38,096 nt of DNA from Alphaproteobacteria bacterium. GTDB lineage: Bacteria; Pseudomonadota; Alphaproteobacteria; GCA-2731375. A program made the position numbers and the translations under genes. The notes beneath the pieces were generated by a model. It worked only from the letters and a program-made list of their open reading frames with translations, ran no database searches and was not told the origin of the DNA. The stretch is from positions 1 to 38,096 of the forward strand of contig JAPYPT010000011.1 in the NCBI GenBank assembly GCA_029937535.1. Direction: 5' to 3'. Each line of letters begins with the position of its first letter. Positions within the stretch are counted from its first letter, which is position 1. Below are positions 1-9,196 of the stretch, piece after piece.

Positions 1-1
1 G

Positions 2-577
2 CATCCGGCGGGGTACTGCTGGTTTGACCCCATGCCATGTCTGGAGCGGAATGCCGAGCTGCTGGCCCCGCTGTTGGGGGATATTCTGCGCTGTATTGGC
101 GGCGCCATACATCGCCCGCGCCGGGATAGTCTGGAACGGCTCCGCCGGGACATTGAAACGGGCCAACTGGCCGGCGGGCGGACCTTGGCGGGCGCGCGGG
201 TTCTGCCGCGGGCGGCGGGTTTGCTGGTCTGCCGGGAGGCCGGGAGGCTACCGGATGCCATTACAATCGGCCGCTATAAAAGCGGCCGATGGGATCGTTT
301 CACCTGGACCTTGACCGGGGATCCACCTGGACGTCTATCGCTTGGCGCGCTGGGAGAGGATGGTTGGCTGCAGGTCCGAGACCAAGCGCAATACACACCC
401 CCCGCCCCGGTTCGCGCCAGCCTGCCGGCATTGTGGCGCGATGGCCGGGTTCTGGCCGTTCCCAGCCTTAATCTGAGGCAAACGGACAATTCGCCGAATA
501 GATGGCGAAATATCCGCTTTTCCGCCGCTTTTTTGCCCTCCAGACCTTTGCAGCCCGACGGATTGGTGCTTGTTTAA
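2..577 (+). CDS. tilS: tRNA(Ile)-lysidine synthetase, C-terminal part
   Basis: Partial gene: the reading frame is already open at base 2 and closes with TAA at 575-577, so the N-terminal PP-loop ATPase domain lies upstream of the window. TilS uses ATP and lysine to turn C34 of the AUA-reading tRNA-Ile into lysidine. The visible part resembles the poorly conserved C-terminal region of alphaproteobacterial TilS: an Arg-rich stretch with ERLRRDI, then GARVLPRAAGLLVCREAG, and near the end LPALWRDGRVLAVPSL, a typical TilS tail. Position supports the call, because tilS directly upstream of ftsH is a standard order in this class. The catalytic residues are not in the window, so activity cannot be judged. 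Confidence 0.85.
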   Translation, partial: HPAGYCWFDPMPCLERNAELLAPLLGDILRCIGGAIHRPRRDSLERLRRDIETGQLAGGRTLAGARVLPRAAGLLVCREAGRLPDAITIGRYKSGRWDRFTWTLTGDPPGRLSLGALGEDGWLQVRDQAQYTPPAPVRASLPALWRDGRVLAVPSLNLRQTDNSPNRWRNIRFSAAFLPSRPLQPDGLVLV

Positions 578-694
578 CGGCGTCTTAGTATTATCTTTAT
601 GGTAACGGATCAGAATAGTGTAATGAGTTGGTCCCCTTTGATGGGGGAGCAGTGAGATCAGGTCTGCCGCAAGGTCGCCGGAGAAGGAAGCAAG

Positions 695-2626
695 GTGAGC
701 AATTTTAGTCGCAACATCGCCCTTTGGGTGATCATCGCCCTTTTGGTATTGGCGTTGTTTAACCTGTTTCAAGGTCCGGGCACGCGGGGTACCGAGACCA
801 CGCTGGCCTATTCGCAATTCCTGTCCGAGGTTGAAAGCGGTCAGGTTCGCGATGTCACCATTCAAGGCAGTACCATCACCGGTCACTATACCGGCGGCAC
901 ACCCTTCAACTCCTATGCGCCCAACGACCCCGATCTGGTGCGCAAATTGAACCAGCACGGCGTTACCATTTCCGCGGCACCCGATGAAGAAGGCACGCCG
1001 ACCCTGTTCGCCATTCTATTGAACTGGTTCCCCATGCTGTTGTTGATCGGCGTGTGGATCTTTTTCATGCGTCAGATGCAATCAGGCGGCGGCAAGGCCA
1101 TGGGCTTTGGCAAATCGAAGGCGCGGTTGTTGACCGAACGCCAGGGCCGGGTCACCTTTGACGAAGTGGCGGGCATTGATGAAGCCAAGGAAGAGCTGGA
1201 AGAAATCGTCGAGTTCCTGAAGGACCCGCAGAAATTTCAGCGCTTGGGCGGCCGTATCCCCAAGGGCTGTTTGCTGGTCGGCCCGCCCGGCACCGGCAAG
1301 ACGCTTTTGGCCCGCGCCATCGCGGGGGAGGCCAATGTACCGTTCTTCACCATCTCCGGCTCCGACTTCGTTGAAATGTTCGTGGGTGTTGGCGCCTCGC
1401 GCGTGCGGGATATGTTTGAACAGGCAAAAAAGAATGCCCCCTGCATCATCTTCATAGATGAAATTGACGCCGTCGGACGTCATCGCGGCGCCGGCCTGGG
1501 CGGTGGCAATGACGAGCGCGAGCAGACCCTGAACCAATTGCTGGTGGAAATGGATGGCTTCGAGGCGAACGAAGGCGTGATCCTGATCGCCGCCACCAAC
1601 CGCCCCGATGTCCTCGACCCCGCCCTGCTGCGGCCGGGCCGCTTCGACCGTCAAGTGGTGGTGCCCAATCCCGATATTATCGGCCGGGATAAGATCCTGA
1701 ATGTACACATGCGCAAGGTTCCCCTGGCCCCGGATGTGGACAGCCGGCTCATCGCGCGTGGCACGCCGGGCTTCTCTGGCGCCGATCTGGCCAATCTGGT
1801 CAACGAGGCGGCGCTGCTGGCGGCGCGGAAGAACCGGCGCGTGGTCACAATGCAGGAGTTCGAGGAAGCCAAGGACAAGGTCATGATGGGGTCGGAAAGA
1901 CGCTCCATGGTGATGTCCGACGAGGAAAAGGAACTGACCGCCTATCACGAGTCCGGACATGCCCTGGTGGGGATGTTGGTAAAAGGCAACGATCCGCTGC
2001 ACAAGGTCACGATCATCCCCCGTGGCCGGGCCCTGGGCCTTACCATGAACCTGCCCGAGACGGACAAGTACGGTTACAAGAAGAGTGAGATTTGCGCCAA
2101 ACTGGCCATGACTTTCGGCGGCCGCGTGGCGGAAACCCTGATCTACGGCGCCGACGATGTTACCACCGGGGCCGGCCAGGATATCCAACAAGCGACCTCT
2201 TGGGCCCGGCGCATGGTCACGGAATGGGGCATGAGCGAACGACTGGGGCCCTTGGCCTATTCCGGTAACGAGCAGGAAATTTTCCTGGGTCATTCAGTTA
2301 CCCAAACCAAGAATATTTCGGACGCCACGGCAAAGATCATCGACGAGGAAATCCGCCGTTTCGCCGAGGATGCGGAAACTTTGGCCACCAAGGTCCTGAC
2401 GGAAAATCTCGATGCGCTGCATGCCGTCGCCAAGGCGCTGCTGGAATACGAGACCCTGAACGGTGACGAAGTCGCCCAATTGCTGCGTGGCGAGGATATT
2501 GACCGGCCGGACGAGTCAGAACCGTCAGAGGACAACACCGCCGCGACCTCGGTGCCGCCGTCAACGAAAACGAAAAAGCCGGAAGGTCCGGGCGGTATGG
2601 AGCCCGAGCCGCAACCTGGTTCTTGA
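695..2626 (+). CDS. ftsH: ATP-dependent membrane zinc metalloprotease FtsH
   Basis: Membrane-anchored AAA+ protease that forms hexamers and degrades misfolded membrane proteins and regulators such as RpoH or LpxC in other bacteria. The 643 residues show the family layout: transmembrane helix at about 9-26, a periplasmic domain, a second helix at about 103-125, the AAA domain with Walker A GPPGTGKT (about 196-203), Walker B IIFIDEID (about 250-257) and the second region of homology ([19 protein letters not shown]), then the zinc site HESGH at 418-422. Length is normal. The start is GTG at 695, preceded by a GGAGAAGGA ribosome site; no better ATG exists upstream in frame. The C-terminal about 40 residues are a charged, Pro/Glu-rich tail, as usual. 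It lies 117 bases after tilS. Confidence 0.98.
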   Translation: MSNFSRNIALWVIIALLVLALFNLFQGPGTRGTETTLAYSQFLSEVESGQVRDVTIQGSTITGHYTGGTPFNSYAPNDPDLVRKLNQHGVTISAAPDEEGTPTLFAILLNWFPMLLLIGVWIFFMRQMQSGGGKAMGFGKSKARLLTERQGRVTFDEVAGIDEAKEELEEIVEFLKDPQKFQRLGGRIPKGCLLVGPPGTGKTLLARAIAGEANVPFFTISGSDFVEMFVGVGASRVRDMFEQAKKNAPCIIFIDEIDAVGRHRGAGLGGGNDEREQTLNQLLVEMDGFEANEGVILIAATNRPDVLDPALLRPGRFDRQVVVPNPDIIGRDKILNVHMRKVPLAPDVDSRLIARGTPGFSGADLANLVNEAALLAARKNRRVVTMQEFEEAKDKVMMGSERRSMVMSDEEKELTAYHESGHALVGMLVKGNDPLHKVTIIPRGRALGLTMNLPETDKYGYKKSEICAKLAMTFGGRVAETLIYGADDVTTGAGQDIQQATSWARRMVTEWGMSERLGPLAYSGNEQEIFLGHSVTQTKNISDATAKIIDEEIRRFAEDAETLATKVLTENLDALHAVAKALLEYETLNGDEVAQLLRGEDIDRPDESEPSEDNTAATSVPPSTKTKKPEGPGGMEPEPQPGS

Positions 2627-2679
2627 CCCCGCCGCCCTTTTCATCCCAGGTTCCCCGCCGAACGCCGTCATAGCGGACC

Positions 2680-3552
2680 ATGGCGCATGCCCTCCCAACA
2701 TCGCCGCGGCCGCCCATTGCCGGCATCGAGGAGCCTTGGCCCCTGGTGATGGGTATCATCAATGTTACCCCGGATAGCTTTCACGATGGCGGCCGGCGAC
2801 TGAATTCAAAGGCGGCCATCGAAAACGGCCGGTCCATGGCGGCGGCGGGCGCCGCTATTCTGGATATTGGCGGCGAATCGACCCGGCCCGGCGCCGACGA
2901 GGTATCCGAACAAGACGAACTGGCGCGGATCATACCCGTGATAGAGGCACTGGCGGCGGACGGTCATGTGGTATCGGTTGACACCCGAAATGCCGCCGTA
3001 ATGACCAAGGCGGTCGCGGCGGGCGCCCGCATGATCAACGACGTCACCGCCCTGCGCCACGATCCGCGAAGCCTGGCCACGGCGGCGGCACTGAACGTGC
3101 CCGTGATACTGATGCACAGCAGGGGCACGCCGGCCAATATGCAGACACTGACAAAATATGACGATGTCGTCGCGGAAGTTCTCGAGGCATTGGGCGCCCG
3201 TATCGCGGCCTGCAACGACGCGGGCATCGACAGGCGCCAATTGATCGTTGATCCGGGCCTGGGTTTCGCCAAGACCGGCATGCAGAGCGCGTTGGTCTTG
3301 GGCAATATGAAAGCGTTCCAGGCATTGAACTGTCCCATATTAATTGGCGCCTCACGCAAGTCATTCATTGGTGATTTGACGGGCGCCGATCGTTCGGAAG
3401 ACCGTCTGCCCGGGTCCCTGGCCGCCGCATTGTGGGCGGCGCAACAAGGGGCGGCCATTGTGCGGGTTCACGATGTGCCTGAAACCGTCCAGGCGTTAGC
3501 GATTTTTCGATCCCTTTGTTATAAAGAAACCAAGAATCAAGAAGCAGAGTGA
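2680..3552 (+). CDS. folP: Dihydropteroate synthase
   Basis: Condenses 6-hydroxymethyl-7,8-dihydropterin pyrophosphate with p-aminobenzoate to give 7,8-dihydropteroate in folate synthesis; this is the sulfonamide target. The 290 residues carry the signature blocks in order: [15 protein letters not shown] (about 24-38), [11 protein letters not shown] (about 62-72), [10 protein letters not shown], the (V)DPGLGFAKT pterin loop and GASRKSFIG near the C-terminus. Length is typical. The ATG at 2680 has only a weak ribosome site; it puts about 23 residues before the first conserved block, which is plausible. It follows ftsH by 53 bases and precedes glmM by 7, the usual alphaproteobacterial order, so it is probably cotranscribed. 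Confidence 0.97.
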   Translation: MAHALPTSPRPPIAGIEEPWPLVMGIINVTPDSFHDGGRRLNSKAAIENGRSMAAAGAAILDIGGESTRPGADEVSEQDELARIIPVIEALAADGHVVSVDTRNAAVMTKAVAAGARMINDVTALRHDPRSLATAAALNVPVILMHSRGTPANMQTLTKYDDVVAEVLEALGARIAACNDAGIDRRQLIVDPGLGFAKTGMQSALVLGNMKAFQALNCPILIGASRKSFIGDLTGADRSEDRLPGSLAAALWAAQQGAAIVRVHDVPETVQALAIFRSLCYKETKNQEAE

Positions 3553-3559
3553 GGGGCGC

Positions 3560-4909
3560 ATGGAGCGCGAATTTTTCGGCACTGACGGCATCCGGGGAAC
3601 GGCCAACACCTGGCCCATGACGGCGGAAATAGCCATACGGGCGGGCATGGCGGCGGGTTCGCAGTTTACCCGTGGTGAGCATCGCCACCGGGTCGTGGTG
3701 GGCAAGGATACCCGGCTGTCGGGCTATATGCTGGAGCCGGCCATGACCGCTGGTTTCACCTCCGTCGGCATGGATGTCATATTGGTTGGGCCCCTGCCGA
3801 CGCCGGCGGTGGCCATGCTGACCCGGAGCCTGCGGGCCGATTTGGGCGTCATGCTGTCGGCCTCGCACAATGCCTTTGCCGATAACGGCATCAAATTCTT
3901 TGGCCCCGACGGCCATAAACTGTCCGACCGCATTGAGTCCGAGATCGAGGCCCGCATGCAGTCCGATATGTCCACCTCTCTCGCCCAACCTGTCAGTCTC
4001 GGCCGCGCCATGCGTCTGGACGATGCGCCGGGCCGTTATATTGAAGCCGCGAAGGCGACATTTCCAACCGACCGCCGCTTGGATGGCCTGAAAATCGTCG
4101 TCGATTGCGCCAATGGCGCCGCCTACAAGGTAGCCCCGACCGTATTGTGGGAGTTGGAGGCGGAGGTCATTCCCATTGGCGTCGATCCCGACGGTTTTAA
4201 CATCAACCGGGATTGCGGTTCGGTGCATACGGATTTTATGTGCGAACAGGTGGTCGCCCATGGCGCCGATGTTGGCATCGCGCTGGATGGTGACGCGGAC
4301 CGCCTGATCCTGGCCGATGAAAACGGACAGGTTGTCGATGGCGACCAGTTGATGGCCGCCATCGGCGATCATTGGGCCGAGACCGGGAACTTAAAAGGCG
4401 GCGGCATCGTCGCCACCGTGATGTCTAATTTGGGGCTTGAGCGGTACCTGGCGGCCAAGGGTTTGGAATTGATCCGCACCCAGGTCGGGGACCGCTATGT
4501 GGTGGAACATATGCGCCAGCACGGTTACAACGTGGGCGGCGAACAATCAGGCCATATCGTCATGTCGGATTTCGGCACCACCGGCGACGGCCTGGTTGCC
4601 GCCCTGCAGGTGCTGTCCCTGGTATTGGCCGAGGACCGCCCGGTGAGCGAGGTTTGCCGCCGGTTCGAAGCCGTCCCACAATTGCTGAAGAATGTCCGCT
4701 TTACCGGCGCCTCGCCCCTGGAATCACCCCGGATCAGCCGGGCCATCCAGGCCCAGCGCAGCCGTCTGGGGGACAAGGGCCGCCTGTTGATCCGGCCATC
4801 GGGAACGGAACCGCTGATCCGCGTGATGGCGGAAGGGGACGATCAGGACCTGGTCCATTCCGTGGTCGATGAACTGGTCGAAATGATCGGGGCCATGGCG
4901 GGCGATTAA
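3560..4909 (+). CDS. glmM: Phosphoglucosamine mutase
   Basis: Interconverts glucosamine-6-phosphate and glucosamine-1-phosphate on the route to UDP-GlcNAc, feeding peptidoglycan and lipopolysaccharide. The 449-residue protein matches the family length. It has FGTDGIRG at the N-terminus, the phosphoserine loop [13 protein letters not shown] with the catalytic serine at 102 (the same position as in E. coli GlmM), the metal loop DGDADR near 243-248, GGEQSGH as sugar-specificity loop and [12 protein letters not shown] as phosphate-binding loop. All key residues are present. The start has GAGGGGC before it. Its stop codon shares one base with the thiD start (TAATG), so translation of the two is probably coupled. 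Confidence 0.98.
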   Translation: MEREFFGTDGIRGTANTWPMTAEIAIRAGMAAGSQFTRGEHRHRVVVGKDTRLSGYMLEPAMTAGFTSVGMDVILVGPLPTPAVAMLTRSLRADLGVMLSASHNAFADNGIKFFGPDGHKLSDRIESEIEARMQSDMSTSLAQPVSLGRAMRLDDAPGRYIEAAKATFPTDRRLDGLKIVVDCANGAAYKVAPTVLWELEAEVIPIGVDPDGFNINRDCGSVHTDFMCEQVVAHGADVGIALDGDADRLILADENGQVVDGDQLMAAIGDHWAETGNLKGGGIVATVMSNLGLERYLAAKGLELIRTQVGDRYVVEHMRQHGYNVGGEQSGHIVMSDFGTTGDGLVAALQVLSLVLAEDRPVSEVCRRFEAVPQLLKNVRFTGASPLESPRISRAIQAQRSRLGDKGRLLIRPSGTEPLIRVMAEGDDQDLVHSVVDELVEMIGAMAGD

Positions 4910-5727
4910 TGAACCAAACAGCGCACCAAACACCTCGCGGCCGCGTCCTTATCATAGCCGGGTCGGATTCTGGTGGCGGGGCCGGCATTCAGGCCGACAT
5001 CAAATCCGTCACCGCACTGGGCGGATTTGCCGCCACGGCGATCACCGCCCTGACGGCGCAAAACACATTGGGTGTTCATGGTATCCATGAAGTGCCGCCC
5101 GCCTTCGTGACGCAACAGATCGAGGTCGTGCTCGAAGACATAGGCGCCGATGCCATCAAGACCGGGATGCTGCATCGCCAAGAGGTCCTGGATGCCGTGG
5201 TCGGCGCTTTGGAGCGCTTTGGCGGGGAGGTGCCGTTGGTGGTCGATCCGGTCATGGTGGCCAAGGGCGGGGCCTCGCTTTTGGACGATGATACGCGATC
5301 CGTGCTGCGTCAACGCCTGATCCCGCGCGCCGCCGTCCTGACCCCCAATATACCGGAGGCCGAAATTTTGGCCGAAATGACCATTTCGAACGAACAAGAC
5401 ATGGCAGTGGCGGGCCGCAAGCTGCTCGCCCTTGGTCCTGGGGCCGTGTTGATGAAGGGCGGGCATTTGCCCGGCGATGGCGTGGTCGATCTGTTGTTGA
5501 GCGCGGACGGCATCGAACGCCATGCCTCGCCCCGCATCCATAGCCGCCATACCCATGGCACCGGCTGCACCTTGGCCTCGGCCATTGCCTGCGGTTTGGC
5601 CCAGGGCCTGGCGGTCGGGGCGGCGGTGACGCGGGCACGTAAGTATGTCCTGGAGGCAATTCGCACGGCGCCCGGTCTGGGCCAGGGCCACGGTCCCTTG
5701 AACCACGGCCACACCGTATCGGGTTAG
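4909..5727 (+). CDS. thiD: Hydroxymethylpyrimidine / phosphomethylpyrimidine kinase
   Basis: Phosphorylates HMP and HMP-phosphate to give HMP-PP for thiamine synthesis, and may also salvage pyridoxal-type compounds. The 272 residues show a ribokinase-fold protein of normal length: the N-terminal IAGSDSGGGAGIQADIKS motif, GMLHRQEV, DPVMVAKGG, LTPNIPEAE, and the anion-hole/catalytic segment HTHGTGCTLASAIAC near the C-terminus, with the conserved Cys. It overlaps the glmM stop by one base. There is no thi-box-like structure in front of it, as expected for a gene inside an operon, so there is no sign of thiamine-riboswitch control. The ThDP enzyme at 23859-25469 uses the cofactor but is not linked genetically. 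Confidence 0.96.
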   Translation: MNQTAHQTPRGRVLIIAGSDSGGGAGIQADIKSVTALGGFAATAITALTAQNTLGVHGIHEVPPAFVTQQIEVVLEDIGADAIKTGMLHRQEVLDAVVGALERFGGEVPLVVDPVMVAKGGASLLDDDTRSVLRQRLIPRAAVLTPNIPEAEILAEMTISNEQDMAVAGRKLLALGPGAVLMKGGHLPGDGVVDLLLSADGIERHASPRIHSRHTHGTGCTLASAIACGLAQGLAVGAAVTRARKYVLEAIRTAPGLGQGHGPLNHGHTVSG

Positions 5728-5731
5728 CCCC

Positions 5732-6256
5732 TTGAGCGACGAAAACATCACCGGCGACAAAACGGACCAGGCGCGCCGGCGCCACTACGCCTGGCACGAC
5801 CCCACGGCCCATTGGTCGCGCCTGGGCGAATTGTCGGGGCTGGATTATCTCCGGGCCGTGCTGGATGGCAAAGTGCCGAAACCGCCTGTCGCCATTGCCA
5901 TGCGCCTGGCCCTGACCGAGGTCTCCAAGGGCCGGGTGGTCTATGCGGGTCAGCCCGGCGAGGACTTCGCCAACGATGTGGGCTCGGTCCAGGGCGGCTG
6001 GGTCGCGGCCGTGATAGATGCGGCCATCGGCAGCGCGGTACATTCCGCATTGCCCCTGGGCGCGCGCTATACCACCTTGGAATTGAAGGTTAACTATGTC
6101 CGCGCGGTAAGCATCGATAGCGGCAGCATGCGCTGCACGGCCGAGACCCTGCACGTCGGCCGCACAACGGCGACGGCCAAGGCCCAAGTGGAGGATGCGG
6201 CCGGCAAAATGTACGCCCATGCCACCACAACTTGTTTGATCCTGCCAGCCGAATGA
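5732..6256 (+). CDS. PaaI-family (hot-dog fold) acyl-CoA thioesterase
   Basis: Probably hydrolyses an acyl- or aryl-CoA thioester in the cytoplasm. The 174 residues contain the hot-dog domain at about 60-170, with the long-helix segment GSVQGGWVAAVIDAAIGSAV, then YTTLELKVNYVRAV and the C-terminal block GRTTATAKAQVEDAAGKMYAHATTTCLI, all typical of PaaI/YbgC-like thioesterases. The usual His-Gly-Gly at the start of the helix reads Gln-Gly-Gly here, while the acidic residue in the helix (VIDAA) is kept. The start chosen is TTG at 5732, four bases after thiD; it keeps the N-terminal HYAWHDP...LSGLDYLRA segment, which family members share. Its stop overlaps the next gene as ATGA. The substrate is unknown. 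Confidence 0.85.
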   Translation: MSDENITGDKTDQARRRHYAWHDPTAHWSRLGELSGLDYLRAVLDGKVPKPPVAIAMRLALTEVSKGRVVYAGQPGEDFANDVGSVQGGWVAAVIDAAIGSAVHSALPLGARYTTLELKVNYVRAVSIDSGSMRCTAETLHVGRTTATAKAQVEDAAGKMYAHATTTCLILPAE

Positions 6257-7464
6257 GAGGCGCGCCCGGAGCGGAAGGCCAGCCGGTCCTGACGCCCGGA
6301 CAGACGCGAAGTTTGATATTCATTCTCGGCACGCTGACCGCTTTCGGCCCTTTGTCCATCGACATGTATCTGCCCAGCATGCCGGCCATGGCGGTGGATC
6401 TGGACGCGCCCACGGCACGGGTGCAAATGACCTTGAGCAGCTATTTCATCGGCGGGGCGCTGGGGCAGATGCTGTTTGGTCCGCTGTCGGACCGGTTTGG
6501 GCGGCGGCCGTTGTTGCTGGCCGGGATAGCCTTATATGTCCTGACCTCCACCCTTTGCGCCCTGTCCAGTGGCGTCGAGATGCTGATCGCGCAACGGTTT
6601 TTGCAGGCCATCGGCGGCAGCGCGGCGTCGGTGCTGGCCCGCGCCATGGTGCGCGATTTCTTTTCCGGCGACCGGGCGGCCCGTGTCCTGTCCCTGATCA
6701 TGCTGGTGATGGGCGCCGCACCCCTGGTGGCGCCATTCTTGGGCGGCTATCTGCTGTTGTGGTTCGACTGGCGGGCCATTTTCTGGGCCTTGTCCGGCTT
6801 CGGTGCGGTCTGTTTTGTGCTGGTGCTTGCCGTTGTGCGGGAAAGCCATCCAAAGGAACGGCGCATTCGGCACGGCCTGGTGGGAATGCTGGGCATGTAT
6901 GGCCGCATCATCCGCCATGCGGGCGCGGTCGGGTACCTGTTGGCCAACGCCACCGCCTACGGCGGCATGTTCGCCTTTTTCGCCGGGTCGCCGTTCGTCT
7001 ATATCCGGCTCTTTCGTGTGGCGCCAGAAAACTATGGCTATCTCTTCGCCTGCAACGTCATCGCCTTGATGGCGGTGTCCCTGTTGAACGCCAGATTGGT
7101 GACACGCCTGGGCGCCCACCGTCTGTTCGCCCTGGGTACGGTCTTGGTCGCCCTATCGGGCATGGCCTTGCTCTTTACGGCCATCACGGGTTTTGGCGGC
7201 CTGCCCGGGATCGTCATCCCCATATTTATTTACGTCGGCTCGCTAAGCCTGATCGGCGCCAACAGTCTGGCCTTGGCCCTGGACCGGTTTCCCCAGGCGG
7301 CGGGCAGTGTGTCGGCTTTGTCGGGCGGCATAAGTTTCCTGTACGGCTCGCTTTGCACCGGCGCGGTGGGTCTGTTTCATGACGGCAGCGCGCTGGCCAT
7401 GGCGGCCGTCATTGCCGCCACGGGCCTGCTCACCCTGGTCCTGCAAATCCGCCTGACACGCTAA
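6253..7464 (+). CDS. Bcr/CflA-type multidrug efflux transporter (MFS)
   Basis: Inner-membrane proton-driven exporter of the major facilitator superfamily, with 403 residues and about 12 hydrophobic segments. The first helix ends in LSIDMYLPSMPAMAVDL, a hallmark of the Bcr/CflA (DHA1) group, and the loop after helix 2 has FGPLSDRFGRRPLLL, the MFS motif A. In related proteins this group exports bicyclomycin, chloramphenicol or sulfonamides; the substrate here cannot be told. ATG at 6253 overlaps the stop of the thioesterase as ATGA and is preferred over the in-frame TTG at 6232. Its TAA stop lies at the left edge of a repeat element (7461-7577) whose hairpin may end transcription. Confidence 0.92.
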   Translation: MRGAPGAEGQPVLTPGQTRSLIFILGTLTAFGPLSIDMYLPSMPAMAVDLDAPTARVQMTLSSYFIGGALGQMLFGPLSDRFGRRPLLLAGIALYVLTSTLCALSSGVEMLIAQRFLQAIGGSAASVLARAMVRDFFSGDRAARVLSLIMLVMGAAPLVAPFLGGYLLLWFDWRAIFWALSGFGAVCFVLVLAVVRESHPKERRIRHGLVGMLGMYGRIIRHAGAVGYLLANATAYGGMFAFFAGSPFVYIRLFRVAPENYGYLFACNVIALMAVSLLNARLVTRLGAHRLFALGTVLVALSGMALLFTAITGFGGLPGIVIPIFIYVGSLSLIGANSLALALDRFPQAAGSVSALSGGISFLYGSLCTGAVGLFHDGSALAMAAVIAATGLLTLVLQIRLTR

Positions 7465-7577
7465 AGCATGTTCATTTTAAACATGCTTGGACTCTTAAGA
7501 AAAGAGCCATTGAACCAATCACTTGGGTCGCATTAAATACGTTTTGGTCGACTACGATTAATTGAAAATGGCTCTAA
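7461..7577. repeat. Dispersed palindromic repeat, family R1, copy a
   Basis: About 117 bases between two convergent genes. It starts with CTAAAGCATGTT, which pairs with AACATGCT at 7480-7487 to form a short hairpin. A CTCTTAAGAAAAGAG palindrome follows, and the end (AAAATGGCTCT) pairs back to AGAGCCATT near 7502-7510. The left end provides the TAA stop of the MFS gene and the right end the TAG stop of the minus-strand Fe-S protein gene. By hand about 58 of the first 70 bases match the inverted copy ending at 33006. A role as bidirectional terminator is inferred from position and structure. Confidence 0.75.
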
Positions 7578-8224
7578 TAATTTCGTAAAAACGCGGCCAT
7601 GTGAAAGGCCGCCTGAGCCGGTTCGTACAAATAGTTCCGGCCAACCGGACAGGCCCGCCGGGCCCGGCAACCGGTGTCCAGGCAATCGGCACCATCGGGT
7701 TGTTTCATGTGGCCGGCGCAGGCCGGCACGTCATAGCCGTTGGCGCTGAACGCGGAAACCGGGCAGGTATTCAGACACGGTTTTTCGGCGCAATCATCAC
7801 AAGGATAGATATCCAGCGGCGGCGGTAGGACCATTTTATGTTGGAACAGCAAAGCGCCGCGATAGGCATGCCACAGACCGTATTCGGGATGGATCAGTGG
7901 CCCTATGGGCGAAGGCGTCAGACCTTCGGCCCGGCCCGCCCAGGTGATAAACGGCTGATAGGGCGGTCCGTCAAAGGGGAACACGATCCCTGCACAGAGA
8001 TCATTTGCCAAAGGCGTCAGCAACTTACAGCACCAGTTATCGAGGGCATGGCGGCTGCCGTCGGGACCCGTGAAGCACCGCCATAAATCAGCGCCCGCAT
8101 TGCCGATCAGAACCACCGTCGCGGCCGCCAGATCATCGCCGTCCAAGGGATGAAAACCGCCGCGCGGGATGAGGCCCAAGGGGCTCAGCGAGGCCGTCAC
8201 CCGATCATAGTCAACTTCGCTCAT
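7574..8224 (-). CDS. Ferredoxin-like 4Fe-4S protein, function unknown
   Basis: A 216-residue soluble protein with a Cys-rich C-terminal third. From about residue 149 there is C-x2-C-x4-C-x3-C-P (CDDCAEKPCLNTCP), then four further Cys in ACAGH, DCLDTGC and ACPVG. This could hold one or two 4Fe-4S clusters, with an arrangement like the ferredoxin-type tail of epoxyqueuosine reductase-like proteins, but the cobalamin-binding QueG domain is absent. The N-terminal part has VVLIGNAGADLWRCF and HALDNW, seen in related ferredoxin-like proteins. The start at 8224 is chosen for GGAGGC about ten bases upstream; a longer frame to 8410 lacks such a site and overlaps the divergent gene. The stop codon is formed by the end of a repeat. 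The electron partner is unknown. Confidence 0.75.
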   Translation of the reverse strand: MSEVDYDRVTASLSPLGLIPRGGFHPLDGDDLAAATVVLIGNAGADLWRCFTGPDGSRHALDNWCCKLLTPLANDLCAGIVFPFDGPPYQPFITWAGRAEGLTPSPIGPLIHPEYGLWHAYRGALLFQHKMVLPPPLDIYPCDDCAEKPCLNTCPVSAFSANGYDVPACAGHMKQPDGADCLDTGCRARRACPVGRNYLYEPAQAAFHMAAFLRNY

Positions 8225-8267
8225 AAGCCGGTCGCCTCCAATATGAATCCGTGGCATCTTGCAGGCA

Positions 8268-9146
8268 ATGACCGCGAATTCAAGCATCCATCCGTTCATA
8301 GCCAAAATCCTGGCCGTCATCATGGCCGCGGCGCTGTTGTCCGTGCTCGGCCAATGCCAGCCTGTGCCGAAGCCATTCGCTGCCGGACACAAGGGCGATT
8401 TCAGCGCCATTCAGATCGGCCCGCGCGCCGGCACCGTGGTCCTGCCCATCGCCGGCGATATGCCCACGGGCGTGGCCGGGGCTCTGGCGGAGGCCATGGC
8501 GCGGGCCTTGCGGCGGCGGGAGGTCACCGCCAGCACCACCACGGGCCACCGCCGCAGCCATCGTCTACGGGGTGAAGCTATCCTGGTTTCGGAGACTCAA
8601 TTGCAGTTGACCTGGCGCTTGAGCAGATCTGATCACACCGAAGCCCTGGCAATAACCCAGATGGAAGACATCTCCCCCGGCGCCTGGCAGCGGGGCGACA
8701 ACGCGCTCTTGGAGCGGTTGGCCGGCAAGGGGGCGGCGGCGCTTGACCGTCGGTTGCGCCGCCTCGAACGTGGCCGGGGTCGGCGCGATGCCTTGGCGTC
8801 CGTCACCTTGGGGCCGCTGGACGGCGTGCCGGATCAAGGCGGCCGGGAACTGGCCCTGGCCATGCGGGCCGCCTTGGCGGATGCCGGCGTACCCCTGTCG
8901 GACGATCCTGTTGACGATGGCTTCATCCTGTTGGGCAGCATGCATCTGAGCCCCGATGGCGCCGGCCAGAGGATCGAGATGGTCTGGCACCTGATCCGCC
9001 CCGACGGCAAGGAATTCGGCACCATCAGCCAGGCCAACACCGTGCCCGCGGCGCAACTGGCCGGTAATTGGCGAAGTCTGGCCCGCGCCATCGCCCGGGC
9101 GGGCGCGCCCGGCGTACGGGACCTCCTGCGCCGTGACCCTGGTTAG
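8268..9146 (+). CDS. Probable exported protein or lipoprotein, unknown function
   Basis: A 292-residue protein I do not recognise. ATG at 8268 gives a hydrophobic N-terminal segment (residues 10-28) ending in VLGQC with Cys30. This is a candidate lipobox, but Gln before the Cys is unusual, so plain signal-peptide cleavage is also possible. The rest is hydrophilic and Arg/Ala-rich, with two similar-looking halves: each has a run around ALAEAMARAL / LALAMRAALADAG followed by a strand segment ending in TWRLSRSDHTEA / VWHLIRPDGKEF, which suggests an internal duplication. It is transcribed away from the Fe-S protein gene, with 43 bases between the two starts. Confidence 0.7.
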   Translation: MTANSSIHPFIAKILAVIMAAALLSVLGQCQPVPKPFAAGHKGDFSAIQIGPRAGTVVLPIAGDMPTGVAGALAEAMARALRRREVTASTTTGHRRSHRLRGEAILVSETQLQLTWRLSRSDHTEALAITQMEDISPGAWQRGDNALLERLAGKGAAALDRRLRRLERGRGRRDALASVTLGPLDGVPDQGGRELALAMRAALADAGVPLSDDPVDDGFILLGSMHLSPDGAGQRIEMVWHLIRPDGKEFGTISQANTVPAAQLAGNWRSLARAIARAGAPGVRDLLRRDPG

Positions 9147-9196
9147 AGACCGCGCCTATGTGATACGCTTGACGCTCGCAATAGGGAGAGTTCGCC

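Noticed and set aside
632-648. TCCCC-GGGGGA hairpin between tilS and ftsH as a terminator or riboswitch
   Set aside because: Five base pairs and no T-run; too small to support a function, and the two genes are often cotranscribed.
1082-2293. Minus-strand open frame of 403 residues inside ftsH
   Set aside because: Antisense to the AAA domain of FtsH, with a low-complexity His/Gly-rich product typical of shadow frames.
8225-8410. N-terminal extension of the Fe-S protein
   Set aside because: It would run into the divergent gene, and a clear ribosome site supports the start at 8224.
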